Of a stretch of 64,000 nucleotides of DNA, positions 54,415 to 63,752 are shown one piece after another (position 1 is the first letter of the stretch; every line of letters begins with the position of its first letter). The notes under the pieces were generated by a model, which saw only the letters and a list, made by a program, of their open reading frames with translations, did not search any database and was not told where the DNA came from. This DNA is from Acanthosepion lycidas (lineage: Eukaryota > Mollusca > Cephalopoda > Sepiida > Sepiidae). The translations under genes and the position numbers were made by a program. The stretch is from contig OZ010588.1 of assembly GCA_963932145.1 (NCBI GenBank), positions 101,553,512 through 101,617,511 of the forward strand. The letters are read 5' to 3'.

Positions 54415-54820
54415 CAAACAACGTGAAAACAGAAAGAAAAAAAGTTCAATCATGAAAGAAGGTTTTAATTACAAACGAGATTTACATTTAGTAGATTCTG
54501 TAGAAAACCAAAGAAGAACCCAAGAATCAATTGTTGTAGCAAACCTTATGCAAAAGCAATCCAAGGATAAAGCTCTTGATCAGATGAAACAACGCTAGCA
54601 AGACAAACCTTTGCTTGTCCAATATCCAGAACGAGGCTAATAAAGCCGATGTTGATAAGACCAGAATCTTTTTACTAGAAATCTTAGGATATTCTGTACT
54701 TACGCCAAATGAATATAAAAATCGTCCCGTGTGGCAACATTTACACTGGACAATGTCTAAACTATTTACCCAGCACCGGTTACAGAAATGCAATTCTATG
54801 GGATTAAAACTTCTTTAGAG
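54415..54820 (+). repeat. Dispersed repeat homologous to 17.15-17.41 kb
   Basis: The frame METTKERTIRLVKQREN continues through KEGFNYKRDLHLVDSVENQR and QKQSKDKALDQMKQR; it is shared with the 17-kb copy, where the equivalent minus-strand sequence carries different breaks. Shared coding-like blocks in two copies suggest a mobile-element protein, possibly the N-terminus of a transposase, but I cannot name the family. Confidence 0.45.
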
Positions 54821-54824
54821 ACAG

Positions 54825-55103
54825 GAAGATTGAAACAAACTGTCCGGACATAATTGTCAAAAATTGAAGAGAAAAAAAATGTCTACTAATTAATATGGCT
54901 TGCCCAGCGGACTGTAAGATAGCAAGCAAACAATTTGAAAAATTAAGTACAGCCGACACACTAAGAACATTGTCCATGCAACGCTGGTGATGTTATGAGA
55001 GTTAGAAAAACAAATTATGGAATGTAGCCATAAGAATACACCAGGTCCTGCTTTAAGTCTTCTCTCAGACTTGGTAAGTAGTGTGACCATAGCAAAAATC
55101 AAA

Positions 55104-55144
<41 letters not shown>

Positions 55145-55195
55145 TAGTTGTTCTTCATAATAGCAATAGTAAAAAAAATAGCAGGAGGAAGCCTA
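54825..55195. other. Stretch with (AAT)n, no supported gene
   Basis: Contains an (AAT)n run at 55108-55144. Confidence 0.5.
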
Positions 55196-55204
55196 GCTCT
55201 CTGA

Positions 55205-56330
55205 ACGAAATGGCTCACTATGGTACGGATACGCTCTGGGGTCACGAATCAGCCCCCATGTATGGGTAAATACGACGTAACTATAATTCTGACACAACAA
55301 AAAATGTTGCTAAACCGCATCGGTCGTCACGCGAGTCAACAAGGATCGCGATCCCCAATGAGGAACGAGACAGGAATAGAAAAATCTGCTACTGAAATAA
55401 AGTCTACCCAACGAGGACTAAAGGAAAACCACGCAGAGGAAAATAATCGCAGCGGCCCTCTATATTCATTAAAAGAATATTCCACAAAAAAGAACTACAA
55501 ATAAATGGTCTAGCGAAAAGTATATTGAAGTAATGATAGCATTTTACACGGCTACGATAAATCCGACAACCACTAAAGCCGCCTATAATATCTCGCGAGA
55601 AAAAAATCCTTTAAACAGACTAAACTTCGATGCCAACAAACTAGCCAATGTCAGCCGTGACATTATCAAAAAAAAAAAAAAAAAAAAAACGAATACCTGA
55701 CATAGAATTAGGAAGAATCCAAGAAAACATCAAAAATAGATTAAACGTTAACATTTAGTGGCTAAATGCCAACAATCCGGAGAAGACACATGCAGAGGAA
55801 CAAAGAGAAACCAGTTGTAAGAATCTCCCTGATGTACACAAGCAAATAGAGGAAGATCATGAATATGAGAGAGAAACAAAAATGACAATAAACATCCGAT
55901 ATAAGTGGAAGAATGAAGCCGCTTTCAAAGGCGGTAAGCTAACGATAATTACAGATTATAGAATTTGATATCAACAACGAAATTATGGAATTAGACCAAA
56001 AATGGTACATTGAAATACTTATGAATTAATGAAGGAGACAGAATACAACATTTAATTATGAAGAAAAAGATCCGAAAAGAATATTATAGAAGAGGTCGTC
56101 TGATACCAGAAAGCGAACTTAATGGGGCCAATAAAATGAAGGCTATCAACACTTTAGCTCTACCAGTAGCATTATACAGCTTCAATACTATTCAATGAAA
56201 GATGAATGCCATTAAAAGATTGGACACCATGACCAGAAAAAATGCTTACCAAAATTAGGATGCACCACTCGAAATCAGATGTTGAAAGGCCGTACGTACC
56301 TAGCGCTTATTTTTCTTTCTTTTTTTTTTT
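55205..56330 (+). pseudogene. LINE open reading frame remnant (family of 38.3-40.3 kb)
   Basis: Frames at 55210-55620 include MAHYGTDTLWGHESAPM, WSSEKYIEVMIAFYTATI and NRLNFDANKLANVSRDI. From 56055 KKKIRKEYYRRGRLIPESEL, NKMKAINTLALPVALYSFN and MHHSKSDVERPYVP are visible (thumb region). They lie upstream of the segment found at 38.36 kb in the complete element. Stops and frameshifts are numerous; a poly-A (55670-55689) and a poly-T (56323-56338) interrupt. Confidence 0.68.
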
Positions 56331-56429
56331 TTTTTTTTGCACAAGCTATCCAGCTATGGAATCACTGGAAAGGCCTTCTCTAATATAAAATCCTTTCTAA
56401 AAGGTAGATCCCTAAATGTACCGTTCTGG

Positions 56430-56800
56430 GTATGACGATAAACTACGTCCAACAGCAAGGCCTCTGATCAAGAGGCTTTGAGGAGCGTAGAACCGCCTCT
56501 TAATTGCAGGTGTTTCCAGGTCCACTCTGACCCGGGGTGGGAGCACCTGTTAGGGACCCAGCTATGGGCAAATATTTAACCCCGAACCTGAGGTAAAAAG
56601 AATTCTGAAAGTGTAAAAATAGATCTTAATATCAGAAATACTTCGTAAAAAATTATTACTAGAAATAAATTTTTGAAGAAAAAAAACTATTACCAGCAAT
56701 ACGTTTTTGAAATAAAAAAATATTACCAGAATATGATTTTTGACAAAACAAAAATATTACCAGGAAAAAAAAATTGTCGGCATTAAATGACCCATTGAGA
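56430..56800 (-). repeat. Inverted copy of the GGTAATAAT repeat, left arm
   Basis: Minus strand aligns with 57541-57880 (+) and with 8240-8516 (+): GCCCATAGCTGGGTCCCTAA, ATCAGAGGCC, and repeated TGGTAATA units near 56690-56765. It forms, with 57541-57880, a 1.45-kb inverted-repeat structure. Confidence 0.7.
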
Positions 56801-56834
56801 TTGATATGCCGTAAAACAAAACAAACCAAGCCAA

Positions 56835-57345
56835 ACCTGCATGTAGTTATTATATACGATCCATCGTTAAAGATGCAGGTAAAATGATCGCCCCCCTGTA
56901 CCGCTCCAGTAAGTATCTGACTCTTCATACAATATCCTTTATTTTTACAAGAGCCATACCAGGCCGAAAATGGAGTACAGATGTTATATTTGAACAGGAA
57001 TTGCCCAGACCTACCATAGAAAATGCTCGGACGAACGGCATATCTTGGTTCACAATGTTTGACTTTCACGGCTAGAACCAACCATACCATGTAAATATTA
57101 ACATAGCACCACCATTACATCCGTATACCATCGCTGAGGTGTAGATTTATTCAAACAACTTCTTCCAGCGAACCACTGCCCTATAAAACAAATATCCAAG
57201 GCAACGTTTCCCCGATCACTACAAACTTAAGCTGTTCAATTATAAAGTCAATCGTTATCTTCCCTTCCCTTCCTATCCATATAAAGTACTCATTAACGTA
57301 ACCCTCTACCCCGAGTGTCCCCAGGGCTTTGTAGGGGGTGAACCT
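56835..57345 (+). pseudogene. CR1/Jockey-like LINE remnant between inverted arms
   Basis: IRSIVKDAGKMIAPLYRSSK, then YLTLHTISFIFTRAIPGRKW (56855-56975) parallels the copy at 30.0 kb; downstream pieces HYKLKLFNYKVNRYL-like end near 57265. Inactive. Confidence 0.65.
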
Positions 57346-57399
57346 GCAGCAACAAAAATGGAACTCTTCGATCGATTATCTACTACACTATTCGCACAA

Positions 57400-57530
57400 C
57401 CAAGCGTAAAACTTACCTGGTATTACCAAGCGGTCACCCATCTAGGCAATGATCAGGCTGGACGTTGCTTAACTCCCTTTATCATACGAGGACCAGTGTT
57501 TCCATTTAGTCTGTTTTGTGTCGTCGTATA
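57400..57530 (-). rRNA. 5S rRNA-like pseudogene or 5S-derived SINE head
   Basis: On the minus strand AGTTAAGCAACGTCCAGCCT, then TAGATGGGTGACCGCTTGG and TAATACCAGG follow the order of 5S rRNA (AGTTAAGCAACGTC, GGATGGGTGACCGCCTGGGA, ATACCAGGTGCTGTA). The upstream part (CTGGTCCTCGTATGATAAAG) resembles the 5S 5' half in degraded form. The first third and the 3' end are divergent, so it is not a functional gene. Confidence 0.65.
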
Positions 57531-57540
57531 TCAACATTAA

Positions 57541-57880
57541 TAGGTTATTTAATACCGACAAGATTTTTATTACTGGTAATATTTTTTTCAAATATGTATT
57601 GCCGGTAATAATGTAAAGCTGGTAATATTTCTTCCAACAATTTATTGCTGGCAATTTTACAAAAACATATTGCTGGTATTAAAACCTATTTTTACATTTT
57701 CATGGTGTTTTAACCCCAGTTTGTGAGGTAACTATTTGCCCATAGCTAGGACCCTAAAAGGTGGACCTGGGAACACCAGCAATTAAGAGTTAGTTTCACG
57801 TTCCTCAAAACCTCCTGATCAGAGGCCATGTTGTTGGATGTTGTTTAACGCCTTACCCAGGACACCAGTGTTTCAACTTC
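57541..57880 (+). repeat. GGTAATAAT repeat, right arm
   Basis: Plus-strand partner of 56430-56800 and relative of 8240-8516, ending with a single copy of the 30-bp minisatellite unit (TTACCCAGGAC). Confidence 0.7.
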
Positions 57881-58179
57881 ATGTAGACGTAAGCTAATTA
57901 ATCATAGATAACCTTGAACATCTAAAAATATAAAAGGAACGTATTAATTATACGGCTCATTGGACTCTGTTTGAATTGTTAATTTATTATCTCCGCTTTA
58001 TTGGATGCCATTACATTGTTTCAAATCTTTTGTTTCATTGCATCTTATTATAAAAGCCATGTAACATTTGCCGTCATTTTTGACGACACGGGTACACTAG
58101 TAATTTAATAACAGATAAAAAAAAAATCTTTTAACCCTTCGTTTAAAAAGTTTAATTAATCTTTCCCTTTAATTTTCAG

Positions 58180-58350
58180 TCAGTTATGTGCCATGCGTGA
58201 TACACGTCTAGGCGATCATGTATCTTTCAAAACATGACTGACGAGGCAGATTTTTTCCCGGTTGCCATTTCTTTCTGTGGTAGACCAGTTGCTATCCAAG
58301 GCTATAGAACCCGGTCTGTCCTGCTATTCACCCATAAGGGGAGAAGAAGA
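58180..58350 (-). mobile_element. tRNA-derived SINE, copy H (truncated head)
   Basis: CAGTCAGTTATGTGCCATGC through TCTGTGGTAGACCAGTTGC to GGAGAAGAAGAGGATTCA; the B-box part is missing. Confidence 0.75.
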
Positions 58351-58904
58351 GGATTCACTTTACTTCCTACGTTTCTAAGATTGCAGTCTTATTTGTTCTA
58401 GCCTTTCATGTGAGGCACTCAGATACCTTTGTTAACTGATTGTTTTGATTCAATTTGGTCTTGAAATAGGCTTTGTTGTCGCCATCTTTGTCGTCGCCGT
58501 CTTTGTTATTCAGTTTCTAATCTTTTTCTTCCGAGAGATATTTCTATCACTCTTATATTAAACGGATAAATTTTTAACATGAAAAGATATTGGCTAAAAA
58601 GCGATTTATATAATACCAGGATTAATAAATGATGCATCGATACCATTGAATGTCTAAAAAATATAAAGAGAACGAATTAATTAAACGGCACATTGGACTC
58701 TGTTTGAATTTTTAATTCTTTATTTCCACTTTATTGAACATCAATACATTGTTTCAAAACTTTTGTTTCATTGCATATTATTATGAAAGCCATGTAACGT
58801 TTGCCATAATTTTTGACGACACGGGTACACTAGTAATTTAATAACAGAAAAAAATCTTTTAAGCCTTCGTTTAAAAAGTTTAATTCATCCTTTCCTTTAA
58901 TCTT

Positions 58905-59540
58905 CAGTCAGTTATGTGCCATGCGTGATACAGGTTTAGGCGATCATGTATCTTTTGATACATGACTGACGAGGCAGAATTTTTCCCGCAGTAGGTTTCC
59001 ATTTCTTTCTGCGGTAGACCAGTCGCCATCCAAACTATAGAACCCGGTCTGTTATGCTATTTACCCATAGATGGGTAGAGAAGAGTGTTGACCATGTTCA
59101 CCATAGTCTATGAATATAGAATACAGCGCAGTACGTAATCTGTTCAATGAAACAACGTTAAAGATTAATACTCACGATCTCAGACACTCTACTGAATCTG
59201 ACTATATCGCCAATACCACCAGCAGCTGTTCTGTAATTCTTCAGTCTTCGATATCAAAGGCTGCCAGTGCATTTTCGGGAAAAACATGGCCGCCTTTATA
59301 CACGTCGCATTGAATATTTTGAGCCTTTTGATTGGTTAAATCTTCTATTGGGGAACTATAAAATGAGTCGGCTAATTTTGGCTGGCTCACTAGTACACCA
59401 GGATACCCAAAAATTCCAACAAAGAGGAGGATTCTTACCTTTCCCAATGGTATTAGCACGTAAGTGAATGGATTCGACTGGAATTTGAAATCGGCTCTCC
59501 GATTCATCAATCCGAGCCGCTATCCCTTATTCCACCATAT
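58905..59540 (-). mobile_element. tRNA-derived SINE, copy I, split by an insertion
   Basis: 3' two-thirds at 58905-59085 (hairpin ATGTATCTTTTGATACAT near 58946), 5' head at 59426-59540 (CTGGAATTTGAAATCGGCTC, B box changed). Between them lies about 340 bp foreign to the SINE. The SINE part before the break ends AGAGAAGAG and the part after it begins GAGGAGGATTC. Confidence 0.78.
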
Positions 59541-59903
59541 TGACTTTCATGTTGGGCACTCAGATATCTCTACTTAGTGATCGTCTTGCTTCAACGTCGT
59601 CTTCAAATAGGCTTTGTCATTGACGTCTTTGTCGTTCTGCTTCTAATCTTTTTCTTCTGAGAGATAGTTCCATCACTATTATATCAAACACATCAAATTA
59701 TTCACATGAAAAGATAATGAGCTAAAAGCAATTTCTATAATACCAGGAGTAATCAATGAATCCTAGATATCACTGAACGTCTAAAAAGATATAAAGGGAA
59801 CGTATTAATTAAACAGTTCATTTGACTTAATTAATTAATTATCGTCCCTTTATTAAATGTCAATACATTTTTTCAAGACTTTCGTTTCATTACATCACAC
59901 TAT

Positions 59904-60207
59904 TAAAACTTTCCGAGTGTATGAGAAACGATGAGGTCTTAGAGAGGATGCAAACAAAGAGGAGGCTTGTACTTAACACCAGGAAGAGACAGCTGAAGTT
60001 TCGGGGACACATAATGAGGAAGCAAGGCTTGGAGAATCTGATACTCACGTGTCGAATAGATGAAAAGAGACAAGGGAAAACAGCGCGTGGCATACCTGGC
60101 TGGCTTAAGCAAGTGGATGACAAGGAGTTGCAAGGGATAGAGGGAGGGGGAGAGCCATGATCGCCTACGTCCTGAAAAACTTGTCACATAAAAAGAAAAG
60201 AAGTAAA
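59904..60207 (+). pseudogene. RTE-like LINE C-terminal fragment inserted in unit 3
   Basis: MRNDEVLERMQTKRRLVLNT, RKRQLKFRGHIMRKQGLENL, then GIPGWLKQVDDKELQG: the C-terminus of the RTE-type reverse transcriptase, about 85 codons open. The flanks join to the sequence expected from units 1 and 2. Confidence 0.78.
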
Positions 60208-60245
60208 TGCCATTTTTTTTAACGGCACGTGTACCCTAGTGATAA

Positions 60246-60990
60246 CTAGAATGAACTATAACTGCAATGATTAAAATGGTAATAGTAAATAATATAAATG
60301 CAATAATAATAATAATGTGTAGAGATGTTATTTATTTTAAACGGAAAAAAACGAATTAATTATAAATTATAAATTTAGAATTAATTCGTTTTTACCATAT
60401 AAGTTGTTAATCTATTCCAATCAATATTTCATCCGTCCCTATATAGTTTAATTTAATATTCCATCCGTCCCTACCGGTACCACTGATATATATATTTTAA
60501 CTGTAAATACATAAAATCAATCCATTCCATACGACAATAAGAATTTTTAATGAAGTAGTATAAATTATTTTTGAAAAAGATTACGTTTTTTTCTTTTTCT
60601 TTTTATTTATTTATTTTTTTTTAATTGGTGCGAAGCAAACAATTTATATAATTCAGTTTGGAAGGGGAGGGGAAAAAACAAAAACAAAAAACAAAAGACG
60701 CTCCCATTTTTTTAGTGAACAGCTAAATGTATCGTCAATATTTTGATTGGGACAGAGCAAACAATTTTGGACGCTTCCGTTGGTTGTTATTTTTTTATTT
60801 TTTTTTTTTTTTTCTTATATAATTTTTTATTTTATTTATTTTTTTTTTTTTAAAGAGCAGAAAGTATAAATTCTGTCATGAGTACTAGCACAATTCTTTT
60901 ACACGCTGTCTCCGAGTTACGTTATCCGTCTTTTTGTGACCAGTGTTTTTGAATTTGTATAATTGTCATTTTTTTTGTGTTGCACAGCGA
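60246..60990. other. AT-rich stretch before the LINE leader
   Basis: Contains an inverted repeat (AAAAACGAATTAATT at 60347-60361 and its complement at 60379-60393) and long T runs near 60600 and 60795-60850. The 5' boundary of the LINE lies somewhere here but I cannot place it. Confidence 0.4.
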
Positions 60991-60994
60991 CGAA

Positions 60995-61692
60995 TTTGAT
61001 TTTTTTTTTGGCCACGAGGAATTGTTTGGCGACCTTTTGTGGAATCAACGATAAATTTTGAACACACCAAGACATTTTGCTAAGTTTTAATTTTTTTATT
61101 ATTCCATTTCTTTTGTTTGTTTTTATTTTTTGGGGGCTTCGGCCCACATAATTTTTTATTTTTTGTATTTTTTTTGTTGTTAAAAAAATAAGTACATTTA
61201 AGAAAAAAAAAAGAAAAAGAAAGCTTTATTTTTTATTTCGTTTTTTATTTTACCCACTTTCATTTTATTAGCGACTTCGGTCGCATTCTTTTCTTTTTGA
61301 TTTGACTAGTTTGTTTTTCTTGTTTTTAGTTTATTTTCTTTAGCGGCTTCGGCCGCAAACTTTTATTTTTTTCTTCTGGTTACAAACCAGACTTTTTCTT
61401 TTTGTACAGTTTAATTGAATTTTTTGAAAAAAAGAAAGGAGTTTTTGTTTTTTCTTTTATTTTCGGCAGGCTTTGAGCGCCATCTTTATTTTTTTTATTT
61501 CTTTCTGTTTGTACAAGTTTGTTCATTTTATTTATTTTTGTCTCATTTGCCATTTTATTTACTGGTTCATCCAGGCTTTTTCTTTATTTGTTTAATTTTT
61601 TTTTTTTTTTTTTTTTTTTTTTTCCCAACTCCTTTCCACGGAAAAAAAACAAAAATTGAACCCGCGTTTGGAAGTTTCTAAACTAATACACC
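60995..61692 (+). promoter_or_regulatory. LINE 5' UTR with serial small hairpins
   Basis: T-rich leader directly upstream of ORF1. Embedded hairpins: GGGC-TTCG-GCCC (61134-61145), GCGAC-TTCG-GTCGC (61271-61284), GCGGC-TTCG-GCCGC (61343-61356), CTGGT-TACAA-ACCAG (61376-61390), CTGG-TTCAT-CCAG (61562-61574). Three have the C(UUCG)G tetraloop. The extent of the leader and its function are inferred. Confidence 0.6.
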
Positions 61693-63741
61693 ATGGCCGA
61701 CGAAGCCAGTCGGTCTAATGTGAAGAAAGACCTGTTCGGTTCGGCGGCGAAAGCTGACCCGCCGGAGAAACCGACAAAGAAGCAGGCTAACACTAGCCCA
61801 AGTTTGAAAAAAGGTGCTAGTGTCTCGAAAAAAGACACTAGCAAAAATGTAGAAGTGCCCAAGGAGGCACAAGTCAAGACCGCCGAGGAATTGCCCTCAT
61901 GTTGGAAGTCCCCCCCAAGTTGTATCTTGAACATGGCGGATTTCTTGGATAAGGCGAAGGGGTACGCCCATCTTGTTAATAAAGATGGGTTCGTCGATAT
62001 TGTCCAAGAACTCGATGTGTTCTCAAAAAGAATGGTGACCATTTTTGTGGTGGATAAGAAAACTAGAAAGATTTGTCGCTCCACAAAAGACACAGTGATT
62101 AAATCACTTTTGTCCCTGGGGATAAAACCCCAAAGAGTAATAAAGGGTAGAGGGTTCTTCATGTGGGACATTCTGCTGCCCACCCCAGAAGATTGCCTGG
62201 CTATGGCCAAGAAAGAGCTAATTACGAAGGATTTTATCATCAGAACGGAGTATGAGGGCCGCAGGCGGACTAGGGTAGCCGTCTTTGAAGTTCCTCCTCA
62301 AATTTCAGGAGAGCTCCTGGCTGCATTTTTTATGCAGTTCGGCCAAATTTTAGGGGCTCTCTCCGACAATTTGAACGGGGGATGGACTTTTGACATAATG
62401 CTCGACCAGAAGGCCTTCAAGTCCGTCCCCAACTGTTTGGAGTATGGCGACCGGAAAATGCCGGTCATAGTGACCGGTAGAAGACCAACTTGCTGGAGGT
62501 GTGGAGAGACTGGTCACCTTTCCTCCTCCTGCCCAGGAAAGAAGGCCCCTGGAGTTCCGGTCGCTGGCGACCAAAATCCCCCCTTGGCCGAGAAGCTAAA
62601 ATCCGCGGCGCCTGTAGTGGGCCTAGCTGCGAGGCGGACCGGTGAGGAAAATCCACCGGTTGGGCATAGTCCCTCATTACCCCCGAAGCCGACGCCTGCC
62701 ACAAGTGTGGAGAAGGAGAAGGAGGAGGGGGAATGGCGCCTCGTAGTTAGAGGCAAGGGGAAGACCCAAACAGCGGTTCTTCAGTCCCAACATGACACCA
62801 GGGACAATGTCACCTACAGCCCCATTCCCTCTACCAGCTCTGAGGGCGACGCCTCGGCGTCTTACGAATCCAAAGCAACCGAAGCGCAAAAACTCAATGA
62901 ACCGGGCTGGAGGAAGATTTTAGACATCAAAAAGCTAAAAGACAAACTGGATGAAACGCGGGCTAAAAAGCAAAAATCGCTGGGGGCACCGGGCCCCCTA
63001 TCCTCTGCCCCGTCTTCCCCTTCTTCATCTAAAAAGTCTTTCTTAAAACCACCTCCGCCCAAATCTGCATCAAGCTCACCAGCAAAATCGCGTCATTCTT
63101 CTAAACCTTCGCCAGTGAGGACGCCTACCGGGTGGACACCATCTACCACCCCCAATGTCTCACCCATGTCAACTCCCATACATTCACCTCAAAAAAAAAG
63201 ATTAAGAAGTCCAGACGCTCAATCCATTACTGACAAGAAAAAGAAAAAAATCAAACCACCATATCTCCCAGGGGAAGACGTCTGCCGCGTACCCCGGGTC
63301 CAAGCAGAAAGGGTTTTTGGCCAAACACGCAACCCAAAAGATCTGAAGATTCTTTGGAATTTTAAAAAAGTAAATGGCCTAGATGTGGAGAATCCGAACA
63401 ACTTCCCTTCGGCCTCAAGAATCCTGACTGTTATTAGATCTGGCCCGGGTACGCGGGAGATTTGGGGCATGATAGAGGAGGCCCAGTCGTCGCTCAAAAT
63501 GGTGCCCCCAGCTGCCTATCTTCTTGACCCCGAATCAAATGAATCTGACCAAAAGCTGAAAGGGAGGGTCCCAGTTTTTGTTCACCCATCCCTTTATAGA
63601 GCCCTCAAACTCACCTACCCCTCGGACATCGGCGGCTTGTCTCAAGACGATACCGTCGAAAATGAGATGGCGTCCGGATCTATGGGACGAGCTGTCGGTG
63701 TCCTCACCCCAGCCATGTTCTATCCTGAAGGACAACCCTAA
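61693..63741 (+). CDS. LINE ORF1 protein (zinc-knuckle RNA-binding protein), intact
   Basis: 682 residues, no internal stop. The start lies in an excellent context (CACCATGG). N-terminus Lys/Ala-rich; a CCHC zinc knuckle CWRCGETGHLSSSC at residues 267-280; then a long Pro/Ser/Lys-rich linker (about 300-525) with KKKKKIKPP; the C-terminal part (about 530-670) has FGQTRNPKDLKILWNFKKVN and DIGGLSQDDTVENEMASGSM, conserved in the decayed copy at 27.8-28.1 kb. ORF1 proteins of L1/Tx1-type LINEs bind element RNA as nucleic-acid chaperones. ORF2 starts 11 nt after its stop. GC content is well above the surrounding DNA. Confidence 0.9.
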   Translation: MADEASRSNVKKDLFGSAAKADPPEKPTKKQANTSPSLKKGASVSKKDTSKNVEVPKEAQVKTAEELPSCWKSPPSCILNMADFLDKAKGYAHLVNKDGFVDIVQELDVFSKRMVTIFVVDKKTRKICRSTKDTVIKSLLSLGIKPQRVIKGRGFFMWDILLPTPEDCLAMAKKELITKDFIIRTEYEGRRRTRVAVFEVPPQISGELLAAFFMQFGQILGALSDNLNGGWTFDIMLDQKAFKSVPNCLEYGDRKMPVIVTGRRPTCWRCGETGHLSSSCPGKKAPGVPVAGDQNPPLAEKLKSAAPVVGLAARRTGEENPPVGHSPSLPPKPTPATSVEKEKEEGEWRLVVRGKGKTQTAVLQSQHDTRDNVTYSPIPSTSSEGDASASYESKATEAQKLNEPGWRKILDIKKLKDKLDETRAKKQKSLGAPGPLSSAPSSPSSSKKSFLKPPPPKSASSSPAKSRHSSKPSPVRTPTGWTPSTTPNVSPMSTPIHSPQKKRLRSPDAQSITDKKKKKIKPPYLPGEDVCRVPRVQAERVFGQTRNPKDLKILWNFKKVNGLDVENPNNFPSASRILTVIRSGPGTREIWGMIEEAQSSLKMVPPAAYLLDPESNESDQKLKGRVPVFVHPSLYRALKLTYPSDIGGLSQDDTVENEMASGSMGRAVGVLTPAMFYPEGQP

Positions 63742-63752
63742 TCGGCTTGACA

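Larger units (their letters stand above)
57895..60245. repeat. Triplicated segment with later insertions
   Basis: Three successive related units, about 57895-58625, 58626-59753 and 59754-60245. Shared landmarks: CATTGGACTCTGTTTGAAT, TGTTTCATTGCAT, ACACGGGTACACTAGTAA, GGCACTCAGATA, CTAATCTTTTTCTTC. Units 1 and 2 hold minus-strand SINE parts at the same place. Unit 2 has an additional insertion (about 59086-59425) and unit 3 a LINE fragment (59904-60207). Confidence 0.8.
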
